From: Phormidium ambiguum IAM M-71
GTDB taxonomy: Bacteria > Cyanobacteriota > Cyanobacteriia > Cyanobacteriales > Aerosakkonemataceae
Direction: 5' to 3'
DNA: 64,000 nucleotides
Assembly (NCBI RefSeq): GCF_001904725.1
Contig: NZ_MRCE01000012.1
Location: forward strand, 1-64,000
This document shows, piece after piece, positions 35,020 to 45,232 of this stretch. The translations under genes and the position numbers were made by a program. The notes beneath the pieces were generated by a model. That model worked only from the letters and a program-made list of their open reading frames with translations. It searched no databases and had not been told where the DNA came from. Position 1 is the first letter of the stretch; each line of letters starts with the position of its first letter.

Positions 35020-36255
35020 TTGAATATCTCTAATTTCTGGCTTTATATTAGTCCACCAATACTTGGCGCAATTATTGGCTATTTCACCAACGACATAGCT
35101 ATTAAAATGTTGTTTCGTCCCTATAAAGCTAAGTATATAGGTAAACGAAGAATACCCTTTACCCCAGGCTTAATCCCCGCCAATCAGGAACGCTTAGCCA
35201 AACGAATTTCTGATACAATAATGGGGTCATTATTAACACCCGAAGAAATCCAAAACTTGGCACGTCGCTTATTAGAAAGAGAACGAGTTCAAGGGGTAAT
35301 TCTCTGGTTATTGCGATTAGCCTTAGACCAAGTACAATCAGCAGATAAAGAAGATAAAACAATTAAAGTAATTGCTGGAATTTTACACGATTTACTGGGT
35401 CAATCTTTACCCAAATTACTAAAAGTTTTAGCCCGACGAGAAGATTTCTTAGAACCCCAACTTAATCAAATATTTGACCAAATTTTATTAGAATTTCAAC
35501 TCAGCGAACTACAAGCAAATCAATTAGCAGATTGGCTTTTGCAAGTAGTTTTGCCGCCTGAAGTATTGCGCGTAACGATCATTGATTTTCTTACCGATCG
35601 CAACATTCAACTAATAGATGAAAAATTTCGCGGCGAAACCAGCGGAACCTATTGGGTAGTCGCCAATTTATTCGGCTTAAGAAACAGTTTAACTCGTTTA
35701 AGAACCTATTGTCTCGATGAAAAAGAAGAAGCAAATCAACGTTTATCAGAATTAACTCAATCTTTTGCCGTTAAACAACGCTTACAAGAATGGTTGCAAA
35801 ATATATCTTTGCAAAATCTGCCAATTTCCACAGTACGCCAACTTCGCAAAACCATGCGCGAAAGTATCCGCAGTTATATCCAAGAACGTGGCGTGGAATT
35901 AATGCAAGGTTTCAGTAATTCAATCAACTGGGAAGGCGTGGCTCATATTCTCATAAATAGACTGCGAAATTCCCCCGTTGTCAACTCTTCTTTGACTGTT
36001 GTTAGCAAAGAATTAGCTTTAGTTTTAGAACGTTACTTAGAACGAGATTTAGAAAATATTGTCGAACAAATCATCCCCATTCTCAATATTGACCAAGTAA
36101 TTATTCAACGAGTGCAAGCAACATCGCCCAAAGATTTAGAATTAGCAATTCAAGGAATTGTGAAAAGTGAATTGCAAGCGATCGTCAATTTAGGCGGAAT
36201 TTTAGGTTTTATTGTTGGATTGATGCAAACAGTAATTTTGTTTATCCAACAGTAA
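35020..36255 (+). CDS. DUF445 family membrane-associated protein
   Basis: 411 residues. An N-terminal hydrophobic segment (about 7-25) and [16 protein letters not shown] followed by [15 protein letters not shown] are the DUF445 signature. A long helical region follows, with a C-terminal hydrophobic segment (about 391-410). The start is TTG at 35020; no ATG fits the conserved N-terminus. Function of the family is unknown. Confidence 0.85.
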   Translation: MNISNFWLYISPPILGAIIGYFTNDIAIKMLFRPYKAKYIGKRRIPFTPGLIPANQERLAKRISDTIMGSLLTPEEIQNLARRLLERERVQGVILWLLRLALDQVQSADKEDKTIKVIAGILHDLLGQSLPKLLKVLARREDFLEPQLNQIFDQILLEFQLSELQANQLADWLLQVVLPPEVLRVTIIDFLTDRNIQLIDEKFRGETSGTYWVVANLFGLRNSLTRLRTYCLDEKEEANQRLSELTQSFAVKQRLQEWLQNISLQNLPISTVRQLRKTMRESIRSYIQERGVELMQGFSNSINWEGVAHILINRLRNSPVVNSSLTVVSKELALVLERYLERDLENIVEQIIPILNIDQVIIQRVQATSPKDLELAIQGIVKSELQAIVNLGGILGFIVGLMQTVILFIQQ

Positions 36256-36374
36256 AGAAAAGTTCTTTAATAAGCTACAATAAAAACAGGTTTTTAATAG
36301 TATTAAGCCTAAATGTACCCTAAACCTTATCAAATACCCACTCAAAAAAACTCAATTCAGGAGGATATAAAATC

Positions 36375-36836
36375 ATGACAACAGAGATACAAACTAATCA
36401 AAAAAGTCTCTATGAAAGTGATTTTGTAAACTGGGTTGAAACCACAGTAGAACAATTGCGTAAACAAGATTATGCCAATGTAGATTGGGCAAATTTAATT
36501 GAAGAGATTGAAGATATGTCAAGACGGGAGCGGAAAAGCTTAAAAAACAATCTGATAGTAATTCTGCTCCATCTTCTCAAATGGCAATATCAACCAGAAC
36601 ATCGTAGTGGTAGTTGGCGAGGAAGTATTCGGGAACATCGCAGACGCATCAACGATGATTTAAATGATTCCCCAAGTTTAAAACCTTATTTGCCAGAAAT
36701 ATTTGCTGAATGCTACAAAAATGCTCGTGAACAAGCAGCAGATGAAACAGGTTTACCATTAGCAACTTTTCCAGAAGATTGTCCTTTTACACCCGAACAA
36801 TCTCTAGATTCTGATTTCTTACCAACAACCGACTAA
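36375..36836 (+). CDS. DUF29 family protein
   Basis: 153 residues. YESDFVNWVETTVEQLRKQD, NLIEEIEDMSRRERKSL, HLLKWQYQPEHRSGSW and EDCPFTPEQ are typical of the DUF29 family, common and multi-copy in cyanobacteria; function unknown. A strong GGAGG site precedes the ATG. Its stop codon directly abuts the stop of the convergent rsgA gene, leaving no intergenic base. Confidence 0.9.
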   Translation: MTTEIQTNQKSLYESDFVNWVETTVEQLRKQDYANVDWANLIEEIEDMSRRERKSLKNNLIVILLHLLKWQYQPEHRSGSWRGSIREHRRRINDDLNDSPSLKPYLPEIFAECYKNAREQAADETGLPLATFPEDCPFTPEQSLDSDFLPTTD

Positions 36837-38096
36837 TCAAAGATCGTTATCTTCATACAACTCTAACAAATTTTGTTGTTGAGTTTTCCGGGAAGTCCGC
36901 CGATATTTCTTTGCTTCTAATCTCGGTTCAAATTGACTCCCACCTTTGCGTTTAGTTTTCATTTTCATCACTGCATCGGGATCGGATTGTTGATTTAAAT
37001 GTTCTTGGCGGGCGATCGCAATTTCCAAAAACTCCAAATAATGCTCGTATCTTTCCCAATCTCCCCGCACCGCACAGTTAGGCTCATCCCGATGCAAACA
37101 ATCGCTAAACTGACAATTATTTTCTGCCAAACGCTCTTTAATTTCGGGAAAATATTGGGTTAATTCTTCTGGACTACAATCAAGATCCGGCTGATTAAAC
37201 CCCGGAGTATCTGCTAAATAACCACCTTTTGGTAATTCAAACAATTCAACGTGCCGAGTAGTATGTCTGCCCTTACTTAATTTCCCCGAAACTTCCCCTA
37301 CACGCTGCTCCAGACCGGGAATTAAATAATTAATTAAACTTGTTTTCCCCACTCCAGAAGGCCCTGCTAATACCGTAATTTTATGATTTAATTTAGCAGT
37401 TAATTCCTCTAAACCAGTGCCATCATAAACACTAATAAATATTGATTCATAACCCCAAGCAGATAAGCGATCGCGCCACTCAGTTTGTTGTTTTAAACTC
37501 ACCAAATCGCATTTATTTAAACATAAACTGACCTCCAACCCAGTAGATTCTGCCTTCACTAAAAATCGACTGAGTTGAAAAGGTTCTAAATCTGGTTCTG
37601 CTAAAGCAAAAACCAAAATAATTTGATCGGCATTAGCGATCGGAGGTCGATCGAGTTCCGTTTCTCTGGGTAAAACCTGCGCGATCGCACCCCTTCCCCC
37701 CGCCCAATCAGGCTCTTCAATCTCCACGCGATCGCCCACCATCACCTGCTGACCAATTTTCTTCAACCTCGCCCTGCGGGTACATAGTAATTCGGGACTG
37801 GGGACGTTCGGCTTCGCGCTCACGTCGAAGCCTGGGGACTGGGGACTAGGAGAGTTTTGAGTTGTAGGGGCGGGTTTAGCAGATAAATCTGTGTTCTCAG
37901 CAGAAGATTTAACAACAAAACCCGCCCCTACAGAGTTTTCTTGCTCCTCTGCCCCTCTGCCCCTCTGCCCCTCTGCTCCCCTGCTCCCCTGCTCCCCATC
38001 TCCCAACTTCACCCGATAAAAATTCGCCTGCACCGCTAGCACAGTTCCCCACAGGGGAGAAACTGCGTTATTTTCGTCTGCTGTACTCACGCTCAA
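36837..38096 (-). CDS. rsgA: Ribosome small-subunit GTPase RsgA with repeat insert
   Basis: 419 residues, longer than usual (about 300-360). Circularly permuted GTPase: NKCD (about 193-196), GPSGVGKTS (about 245-253), DTPG (about 296-299), and the C-terminal zinc knuckle C328-C333-H335-C341. RsgA helps 30S maturation. The N-terminal OB domain is split: after FYRVKL (about 31) comes a roughly 70-residue Gly/Pro/Ser-rich segment, encoded by repeat DNA, before LLCTRRARLKKIGQQVMVGD resumes. Reading frame is kept. Its ATG overlaps the tusA-like stop (ATGA). Last gene of the grpE-dnaK-dnaJ group. Confidence 0.93.
   Translation of the reverse strand: MSVSTADENNAVSPLWGTVLAVQANFYRVKLGDGEQGSRGAEGQRGRGAEEQENSVGAGFVVKSSAENTDLSAKPAPTTQNSPSPQSPGFDVSAKPNVPSPELLCTRRARLKKIGQQVMVGDRVEIEEPDWAGGRGAIAQVLPRETELDRPPIANADQIILVFALAEPDLEPFQLSRFLVKAESTGLEVSLCLNKCDLVSLKQQTEWRDRLSAWGYESIFISVYDGTGLEELTAKLNHKITVLAGPSGVGKTSLINYLIPGLEQRVGEVSGKLSKGRHTTRHVELFELPKGGYLADTPGFNQPDLDCSPEELTQYFPEIKERLAENNCQFSDCLHRDEPNCAVRGDWERYEHYLEFLEIAIARQEHLNQQSDPDAVMKMKTKRKGGSQFEPRLEAKKYRRTSRKTQQQNLLELYEDNDL
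37863..37932. mobile_element. 70-bp MITE-like element inside rsgA
   Basis: Perfect 15-base terminal inverted repeats (TGTAGGGGCGGGTTT at 37863-37877 and its complement at 37918-37932) enclose 40 bases with further near-symmetry. It lies within the rsgA reading frame and encodes about residues 55-78. The GTAGGGGCGGGTTT end is reminiscent of dispersed non-autonomous repeats in cyanobacteria. Confidence 0.65.
37945..37997. repeat. Period-8 tandem repeat inside rsgA
   Basis: Runs of CCTCTGCC and CTCCCCTG octamers, coding on the minus strand for the GEQGSRGAEGQRGRGAEEQ stretch (about residues 34-52). A second octamer type (GGGGACTG) lies at about 37834-37852. Confidence 0.75.
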
Positions 38097-38344
38097 CTCG
38101 CAGGTCGCCGGACTAAAATGGCAAAAAAACCAGTCCGGTCTTCAATTTGTTCAATGCGATAACCTTCCATCGTCAGACTATCAGGAACTTGTTCGATCGG
38201 TTCACCAGGATCTAACCATACTTCCAACAGAGAACCTGGAGCCATTTGCTCCAAGCGCAATTTCGTGCGGACAAAATTAATCGGACAAGGAGTGCCTCGC
38301 AAGTCTAGCTGGGCATCCGGGGTAGATAAGGCAGAGTTACTCAT
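38093..38344 (-). CDS. TusA-family sulfur carrier-like protein
   Basis: 83 residues. LDLRGTPCPINFVRTKLRLEQ holds the CPxxF/V active cysteine motif of TusA/SirA, and VWLDPGEPIEQVPDSL continues the fold. TusA proteins relay sulfur, for example for tRNA thiolation; this cyanobacterial branch is not characterised as far as I know. Its ATG overlaps the dnaJ stop by 1 base (TAATG) and its stop overlaps the rsgA start, so it is firmly in the chaperone operon. Confidence 0.85.
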   Translation of the reverse strand: MSNSALSTPDAQLDLRGTPCPINFVRTKLRLEQMAPGSLLEVWLDPGEPIEQVPDSLTMEGYRIEQIEDRTGFFAILVRRPAS

Positions 38345-39486
38345 TATTTGTGGAAAATATTGCCAAAGAAACCTTCAATACCGCCTTTACCAGTGCGTTC
38401 GCCCCTAATTTTAGCCAACTTTTCCAACAATTCGCGCTCTTCAGGAGTGATCCGATTGGGAATTTCGATATCCACAGTAATCAGATGATCGCCGCGACTC
38501 ACTGGGTTGCCTAACTTAGGTACACCGCGATTTTCCAATTTGAGAACCGTCTTGGGTTGTGTACCTGGAGGAATCGTCAACTCTTGTGGGCCATCTACGG
38601 TATTGACTTCTAGCCGACCGCCCAAAATTGCCTGTAAATAACTAATTTCCACTTGCGACAGGATATTAATTCCTTCCCGCTTAAATTCAGCGTCTTCGTT
38701 GACAAATAGATATACATACAAGTCACCCGGAGGGCCACCTCGTTGACCGCTATCACCCTCAGAAGCAACGCGCAGGCGAGTACCATCATCCACACCAGCG
38801 GGGATGGTAATTTTCAGTTTTTTCGTAATTTGTTTTTGACCCCGACCATCGCAGGTTTCGCATTTATCTTCAATCACCTGACCGTTACCATTACAGGTAG
38901 GGCAGACAGAAACTTGAGTAAAGCTGCCAAAGGGGGTGCGTGTCACGCGCCGCACTTGACCGGAACCAGTACAGGTAGAACAAGTCCGAGGTCGAGTTCC
39001 TGGTTTAGCACCTGTACCGCTGCAAGTTTCACAGGTTTCTAGGTGAGAAATGCGAATTTCTTTCTCGCCACCGAACACAGCTTCGCGGAAGTCTAATTTT
39101 AAATCTAATCTTAAGTCATCGCCTCTAGTGGGGCCTGCGGGTCTTCGCCCAGTGCGAGTCCCTCCTGCTGCACCACTTTGGCCTGCGAAGCCGCTGAAGA
39201 AACTTTCAAAAATATCGGCAAAACCGCCCATGTCACCAAAGTCTTGAAAGCCCTGTGCCGCTGCGCCTTCTACTCCTGCGTGACCAAAGCGATCGTAACG
39301 CGCCCGCATTTCCGGTTCGGAGAGCACTTCATAAGCGCGGTTAATTTCTTTAAAGCGGTCTTCCGCCCCAGGTTCTTTGTTCACATCTGGATGATACTTA
39401 CGAGCCAGACGGCGGTAGGCTCGCTTGATTTCTTCTTGGTCGGCGTTACGAGCAACGCCTAGAGTTTCATAGTAATCGTTAGCCAT
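38344..39486 (-). CDS. dnaJ: Chaperone DnaJ
   Basis: 380 residues, complete type I DnaJ: J domain with HPD (about 33-35), Gly/Phe-rich linker (about 75-120), four zinc repeats ([32 protein letters not shown]; about 152-222) and the C-terminal substrate domains. It stimulates DnaK ATPase and delivers unfolded clients. It follows dnaK with a 198-base spacer that may hold its own promoter. Confidence 0.97.
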   Translation of the reverse strand: MANDYYETLGVARNADQEEIKRAYRRLARKYHPDVNKEPGAEDRFKEINRAYEVLSEPEMRARYDRFGHAGVEGAAAQGFQDFGDMGGFADIFESFFSGFAGQSGAAGGTRTGRRPAGPTRGDDLRLDLKLDFREAVFGGEKEIRISHLETCETCSGTGAKPGTRPRTCSTCTGSGQVRRVTRTPFGSFTQVSVCPTCNGNGQVIEDKCETCDGRGQKQITKKLKITIPAGVDDGTRLRVASEGDSGQRGGPPGDLYVYLFVNEDAEFKREGINILSQVEISYLQAILGGRLEVNTVDGPQELTIPPGTQPKTVLKLENRGVPKLGNPVSRGDHLITVDIEIPNRITPEERELLEKLAKIRGERTGKGGIEGFFGNIFHK

Positions 39487-39684
39487 AGAGGACTGGTACA
39501 GGGGATTTTAATAAGTAAGGTGGACGGTTAAATAGTTTTAAGTTCTTGGGGCGGATTTTGTGGTTAATTCTTCTGCTTGTGACTACAGATTTATTTGTTT
39601 TCACCCACCCCCACTAAGTTTTCAGTTATGAATTTTAGTTATGAATTTAACTCAAAACTCAAAATTCACAACGCAAAACTAGTT

Positions 39685-41646
39685 TTAGTCTACGGCTTCG
39701 TAATCTGCACTTACTGTGTTTTCATCTTCAAAGTTGAAATCAAAGTCTTCGTCCTCACTAGCTACGGTTGCTGAATCATGTAATGGTTCTGGAGCCGAGG
39801 CAGAGTAGGAATCTGCATAATCAGTTTGACCTTGGTTTGCTTGCTGATACACTGCTGCACCAATTTCAAAGAGCATTTGTTGGAAACTATCTACTAATTG
39901 TTTCATCTCTTCTAAACTGATGTAAGGATCGGCGATCGCTCCTCTTAATTCAGTGGCTCTTTCTTGAGCATAAGCTTGCATTTCTTCGCTAATGAATTGA
40001 CTATTATCTTTCATTGTCGATTCATAGCTATAGAACAAGCTATCCGCCTGATTCTTGATTTCGATTAATTGTTTGCGTCTCCGGTCTTCTTCGGCAAATA
40101 TTTCCGCTTCTTGGCGCATTTTTTCTACTTCTGCCTGAGTCAGACCGCCAGTGTTCGTAATCCGAATACTTTGTTCTCGACCTGTTCCTTTATCTTGTGC
40201 TGCTACTTTGAGAATGCCATTTACGTCAATCTCAAAAGACACTTCAATTTGTGGTACCCCGCGTGGGGCTGGGGGAATTCCTGTGAGCAAGAATTTACCC
40301 AAACTCTTGTTATCACGAGCCATTGCTCGTTCCCCTTGTAAGACGTGAATTTCCACTGATGTTTGTCCATCAGTGGCGGTAGAAAACACTTGCGATTTGC
40401 TGGTGGGAATGGTGGTATTGCGATCGATAATTTTGGTAAAGACTTCGCCTAATGTTTCAATGCCCAAAGACAGCGGGGTAACATCCAACAGTAGCAGGTC
40501 TTCTACTTCCCCACTTAATACGCCGCCTTGAATCGCTGCGCCCAAGGCTACTGCTTCATCTGGGTTGACGGAGCGATCGGGAGTTTTGCCACCAAAAAAA
40601 GATTTTAGTGCTTCTTGAACTGCCGGAATCCGAGTCGAACCACCAACTAGGATAATGCGATCGATATCCCCTGCGACCAAATCCGCATCTTTCAGAGCTT
40701 GCTTCATTGGGTCAATGGTGCTTTCCACCAAATGACTCACCAACTCTTCAAACTTCGCCTTCGTCAGTGACATTTCCAAATGTTTTGGCCCCGTTTCATC
40801 TGCCGTAATAAACGGCAAATTAATCGAAGTTGACACCATGTTGGAAAGTTCAATTTTCGCCTTTTCCGCCGCTTCTCGCAGCCGTTGCAGAGCCATTTTA
40901 TCTGTACTGAGGTCTATTCCCTCCGTTGCTTGGAAACTCTCAATCATCCACTGCACGATGCAATTATCGAAGTCATCACCGCCCAAGTGGTTATTTCCCG
41001 ACGTAGCTCTAACTTCAAATACGCCATCACCTAATTGTAGGATTGAGACATCAAACGTGCCTCCACCCAAGTCAAATACCAGTACTAACTGTTCTTCATC
41101 TTGTTTATCTAAACCATAAGACAGCGCCGCTGCTGTTGGTTCGTTAATAATTCTGAGGACTTCTAATCCAGCGATCGTTCCTGCATCTTTAGTTGCCTGC
41201 CTTTGAGCATCTGTAAAATAGGCAGGCACCGTAATTACTGCTTGTTCTACGGGTTCTCCCAAGAAATTTTCAGCATCCTGCTTCAGCTTTTGCAGAATCA
41301 TCGCCGAAATTTCCTGGGGAGTAAAAGCTTTCCCCCGCACTTTCACATCAACGGTATCGTCTTTTCCTTTCACGCAGTTATAGGGAACTTGGGAGCGCTC
41401 GATTTCCGTATCATCCCAACGGCGGCCAATAAAGCGTTTAATGCTGTAGATTGTATTTTCCGCATTCATCACCGCTTGCCGCTTCGCCAGTTGACCGACC
41501 AACCGCTCATCAGCTTTGCCAAATCCCACTATACTAGGCGTGGTTCGTCCCCCTTCGGTATTAGGGATGACGATCGGTTGACCGCCCTCTAGAAAGGCGA
41601 CACAACTATTTGTAGTGCCCAGGTCGATGCCAATAACTTTTCCCAT
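39685..41646 (-). CDS. dnaK: Chaperone DnaK (Hsp70), DnaK2-type context
   Basis: 653 residues, full Hsp70: [13 protein letters not shown] at the start, [45 protein letters not shown], linker [14 protein letters not shown] and substrate domain. The tail is acidic ([15 protein letters not shown]). Location with grpE and dnaJ suggests the housekeeping, heat-responsive paralogue among the several cyanobacterial DnaKs. No CIRCE element is seen upstream. Confidence 0.97.
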   Translation of the reverse strand: MGKVIGIDLGTTNSCVAFLEGGQPIVIPNTEGGRTTPSIVGFGKADERLVGQLAKRQAVMNAENTIYSIKRFIGRRWDDTEIERSQVPYNCVKGKDDTVDVKVRGKAFTPQEISAMILQKLKQDAENFLGEPVEQAVITVPAYFTDAQRQATKDAGTIAGLEVLRIINEPTAAALSYGLDKQDEEQLVLVFDLGGGTFDVSILQLGDGVFEVRATSGNNHLGGDDFDNCIVQWMIESFQATEGIDLSTDKMALQRLREAAEKAKIELSNMVSTSINLPFITADETGPKHLEMSLTKAKFEELVSHLVESTIDPMKQALKDADLVAGDIDRIILVGGSTRIPAVQEALKSFFGGKTPDRSVNPDEAVALGAAIQGGVLSGEVEDLLLLDVTPLSLGIETLGEVFTKIIDRNTTIPTSKSQVFSTATDGQTSVEIHVLQGERAMARDNKSLGKFLLTGIPPAPRGVPQIEVSFEIDVNGILKVAAQDKGTGREQSIRITNTGGLTQAEVEKMRQEAEIFAEEDRRRKQLIEIKNQADSLFYSYESTMKDNSQFISEEMQAYAQERATELRGAIADPYISLEEMKQLVDSFQQMLFEIGAAVYQQANQGQTDYADSYSASAPEPLHDSATVASEDEDFDFNFEDENTVSADYEAVD

Positions 41647-41772
41647 AGATCGCGGCAGTTTCTCGCTTGATGCTCTTGTTCAGGCTTTTTGTAACTTTTA
41701 GGTTTGGTAGATTGAAAGTTTAAAGATTTTCAATTGCATTTACAATCTCAAATCAAACATTACCAACACCCT

Positions 41773-42489
41773 TTAACTTTCTGGTGACTCAGGCTGGCTT
41801 TCCTCTGAGGGTACCATGTGCTCCCCAGGAGCAGCAACTTTCACCACAGCATGACGCAGGACTTTTTCCCCCAAAAAATATCCGGGAATCAGTTCATCAA
41901 TCACTGTTCCTTCGGGATACTCATTGGTTGGTTCCTGAATCGCGGCTTCATGTAAAGTTGGGTTAAACTCTTGTCCTTTGGGACGCATCGGGGATACACC
42001 CAAACTTTTGAGAGCCGTTACCATTTGTTTGTAAATGCTTTGATAGCTTTTGTGGATATTTTTTTCCGGCTCGGTTTGGGGTTTAATCTGTGCTTGTGCC
42101 CGCTCAAAATTATCCACTACTGGTAAGAGCGACCCGATAGTATTACACTTGACCTGCTGATCCAATTCTTCCTTTTCTTTTTGGCTGCGTTTACGGAAAT
42201 TATCAAAATCCGCCGCAATTCGCATATATTGGCTGGTACGTTCTTCTAGCTGCGTTTTTAATAGATTTACTTGCTGTTCTAAGGCAGCGATTTCTGCTTC
42301 CATTTCTTCCCATTCAGCGGCCTCTGCTGCGGAAGAAGTTTCCTGCTCAGGGGTAGTATCTGAGGTAACGACTTCCGAGTTTAGCTGTGTTTCCATATCT
42401 GCTGACATTTCAGCTGAATTGTTGCTCTCCTCAGTAACGTTAGCGTTTATATTTTCCGTTTGTTCTGTTTGTTTAGATTCTTCTATCAT
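41773..42489 (-). CDS. grpE: Nucleotide exchange factor GrpE
   Basis: 238 residues: a long acidic, Glu/Thr-rich N-terminus (about 1-65), a coiled coil (MEAEIAALEQQVNLLKTQLE), DFDNFRKRSQKEKEEL, and the C-terminal beta domain ending in YFLGEKVLRHAVVKVA. GrpE releases ADP from DnaK. First gene of the leftward grpE-dnaK-dnaJ-tusA-rsgA group. Confidence 0.96.
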   Translation of the reverse strand: MIEESKQTEQTENINANVTEESNNSAEMSADMETQLNSEVVTSDTTPEQETSSAAEAAEWEEMEAEIAALEQQVNLLKTQLEERTSQYMRIAADFDNFRKRSQKEKEELDQQVKCNTIGSLLPVVDNFERAQAQIKPQTEPEKNIHKSYQSIYKQMVTALKSLGVSPMRPKGQEFNPTLHEAAIQEPTNEYPEGTVIDELIPGYFLGEKVLRHAVVKVAAPGEHMVPSEESQPESPES

Positions 42490-43102
42490 CGTCCACTCAC
42501 CCAGTTAAGAGACTGCTAGCTACAGCGAGCTAATTGCTCTCCAAATAGATTTTGCGCTAGCTCCCCCTTAACTTTACAAAAAAAACAGTAATAAAGCTCA
42601 CTCTTTCTTGCCAATGGTCGAGCTATTGCTGATTTCTTGAATCTGTGAAAATATCACCCTCAAGAAAATCATTAGCTAACTTGACGTTAGCTTGGGTCAA
42701 ATTGACTACTTTTATGAAATTGTGTAGTCAATCCCTGTTAATTATTCTACTTTGCTCTTAGAGCCAGAGTAGTAATTTCCGAAAATCTATTGCCAGTCTC
42801 TACTTAAGGGCTTGGTTAAGGCTATCATCTTGGAAAGGTAGAGGAAAAGGACTCTCGGACTTAACTTAACATAAATTGTAATTTTGACCGTAAATACCCA
42901 TTTTTGGGTAAATTTGCCAAGTTAGCTGAATTTCAGACATAGAACGGTACAGAATCTCCGGTAAGCAATGTAGCTTCCTGAAGCGGCAATTTTTGATTTT
43001 GGGAGTAGCACGATCGCAGATTCTGGAGTCGAGATCGCAGTCTGATGAAAATTTGGCAAAAACTTTTGGGAATACTCTATAAGGAGAACTTCTGCATCAG
43101 CT
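42490..43102. other. Divergent regulatory region grpE / pilB
   Basis: 613 bases without a gene. Two hairpins are visible: AGCTAAC-TTGAC-GTTAGCT (42674-42692) and TTGACTAC (42702-42709) with GTAGTCAA (42724-42731). AAGGAG at about 43081 precedes pilB. I find no CIRCE inverted repeat. Promoters for both the heat-shock and pilus operons should lie here. Confidence 0.5.
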
Positions 43103-45100
43103 ATGACTAACTCTTCATCATTACCGAAACGCACTTCGACTAGCCTGATCGTCCAAAACTTTTCGCCCTTTGGCAATAAGTTGATTCAAACAGGCTATGT
43201 CAATCCCGAGCAAATGAAGCAAGCGATGGTCGAAAGTCGCTCTTCAGGAAGACCGTTAACAGAGATTTTAGAGTCACTGACAGGAAGACAGTTGCCTCCA
43301 GACTTGTTACGTCAGTACAAGAAACAGCAGCTGTTTGAATTAAAAATTCTGTTTGGCGTGGAATCCCTCGATCCAGAAATCACGGAAGTTCCCGTGAATC
43401 ATTTGGGGGAATTGATTGATTCTTTAATTCCGATCGATATTTGTCGCCGTTATCGTTTAGTACCTTTATCTAAAAATGATACTCAGCCGCCTAGCGTGCT
43501 GATCGCAATGGTCAATCCCGATGACCTAGAAGCCTTAGATGATTTGAACCGGATTTTACGGCCTCAAGGTCTGGCATTGCAACGGATGGTGATTACGCGA
43601 GAAGACTATGAACACTTAATTACCAAATATTTAGATGAAGAAGCGGAAAGATTAGAGAAACGAGAACGAGAAAAACAAACAGATGTCAGCGGCTTATTAG
43701 ACGATCTGAATATAGAAGGTTTAGAAGAAGCACCCGACGAAGGCGAAGACCTTGACGCAGACGGTAAGGAGTCATCAGCGCCAATTATTAACTTGGTGAA
43801 TAAGATTTTGATTAAGGCTTTGCAGGAAGGTGCTTCGGATATTCACGTTGAGCCGCAAGAAGAAACCTTACGAATTCGGTTCCGCAAAGATGGGGTTCTG
43901 CAACAGGCATTTGACCCTCTACCGAAGCAAATTATTCCGGCGGTGACGGCTCGGTTTAAAGTAATTTCGGATTTGGATATTGCGGAACGCCGACAAGCAC
44001 AAGATGGTCGGATTCGGCGGATGTTTAATGGACGGAAGATCGATTTCCGGGTAAGTACTTTGCCTAGCCGTTATGGGGAAAAGGTGGTACTGCGGATTTT
44101 GGATAACTCGTCAACGCAGTTGGGATTGGATAAGTTAATTACTAATCCAGATACGTTGGCGTTAGTCCGAGAAATGGCTAGTCGTCCGTTTGGGTTGATT
44201 CTGGTAACGGGGCCTACGGGTTCTGGTAAGTCAACGAGTTTATACTCGGTGTTGGCAGAACGGAACGATCCGGGAGTAAATATTAGTACAGTAGAAGACC
44301 CGATCGAATACACTTTGCCAGGGATTACTCAGGTACAGGTAATTCGGGAAAAAGGCTTAGATTTTGCGACGGCGCTACGGGCGTTCTTAAGACAAGATCC
44401 AGATGTGATTCTGGTGGGTGAAACGCGGGACAAGGAAACGGCGAAAACAGCGATCGAATCGGCTCTAACAGGTCACTTAGTATTAACCACTTTACACACC
44501 AATGATGCGGCAGGTGCGATCGCTCGTTTAGATGAAATGGGTGTAGAACCATTCATGGTGTCCGGTGCTTTACTCGGTGTATTGGCACAACGTTTGATGC
44601 GGCGTGTTTGTCCTGATTGTCGCATTCCCTACACACCCTCACCAGAAGAATTAGCCCGGTTTGGTTTAACTGCTTCCGGTGATGTAGACCTGTTAATTTA
44701 CAAGGCGAATACCATCCCACCCGCAGAAAGACCCAATGATAAAAACCTCTGCAAAACCTGTAAAGGAGTTGGCTACAAAGGTCGGGTTGGGGTTTACGAA
44801 GTCTTGAAAGTTACAGAAAATCTGCAACTTTTAATTAGTCAAGGCGCTCCCACAGAACGGATCAAAGAAGCGGCTGTAGAAGAAGGCATGGTTACATTAC
44901 TGGCCTACAGCTTACAGTTGGTACGGGAAGGTCGGACAACTTTAGAAGAAGTAGAGCGCGTTACCTTTACTGATTCTGGGTTAGAAGCAGAATTAAAAGC
45001 TAAACGCAAAACAGCCCTTACCTGTCGGATTTGTGATGCCGGGTTACAACAAGAGTGGATTGAATGTCCTTACTGCTTAACACCCAGATTCAGTGACTAA
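43103..45100 (+). CDS. pilB: Type IV pilus extension ATPase PilB
   Basis: 665 residues: N-terminal MshEN-like domain (about 20-180), an acidic linker, then the secretion ATPase core with Walker A GPTGSGKST (about 370), Asp box TVEDPIEYTLPGITQVQV, Walker B and His box TGHLVLTTLHTND. CPDCR..CKTC binds zinc. The C-terminus adds CRICDAGLQQEWIECPYC, a four-cysteine tail present in cyanobacterial PilB; in Synechocystis the PilB1 C-terminus docks the RNA chaperone Hfq. First gene of pilB-pilT-pilC; drives pilus assembly for motility and DNA uptake. Confidence 0.97.
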   Translation: MTNSSSLPKRTSTSLIVQNFSPFGNKLIQTGYVNPEQMKQAMVESRSSGRPLTEILESLTGRQLPPDLLRQYKKQQLFELKILFGVESLDPEITEVPVNHLGELIDSLIPIDICRRYRLVPLSKNDTQPPSVLIAMVNPDDLEALDDLNRILRPQGLALQRMVITREDYEHLITKYLDEEAERLEKREREKQTDVSGLLDDLNIEGLEEAPDEGEDLDADGKESSAPIINLVNKILIKALQEGASDIHVEPQEETLRIRFRKDGVLQQAFDPLPKQIIPAVTARFKVISDLDIAERRQAQDGRIRRMFNGRKIDFRVSTLPSRYGEKVVLRILDNSSTQLGLDKLITNPDTLALVREMASRPFGLILVTGPTGSGKSTSLYSVLAERNDPGVNISTVEDPIEYTLPGITQVQVIREKGLDFATALRAFLRQDPDVILVGETRDKETAKTAIESALTGHLVLTTLHTNDAAGAIARLDEMGVEPFMVSGALLGVLAQRLMRRVCPDCRIPYTPSPEELARFGLTASGDVDLLIYKANTIPPAERPNDKNLCKTCKGVGYKGRVGVYEVLKVTENLQLLISQGAPTERIKEAAVEEGMVTLLAYSLQLVREGRTTLEEVERVTFTDSGLEAELKAKRKTALTCRICDAGLQQEWIECPYCLTPRFSD

Positions 45101-45232
45101 CATCAAAAGCAGCTATTGGTCATTGAGTCATCCGGCAACAAGACATTTAGAGAAAATGACAAATGACCAAAACTATTTGGGCAAACTAATAACAACGTAA
45201 TCAATAAATCTACTGCTAACGGAGACAGTCTT

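Noticed and set aside
38743-39462. Three plus-strand ORFs across dnaJ
   Set aside because: Antisense shadows of a strongly conserved gene.
42490-43102. CIRCE element for HrcA control of grpE-dnaK
   Set aside because: No TTAGCACTC-N9-GAGTGCTAA or close variant is present.
42922-43176. 84-codon minus-strand ORF at the pilB start
   Set aside because: It overlaps the conserved pilB N-terminus on the other strand and has no homology-like features or ribosome site.
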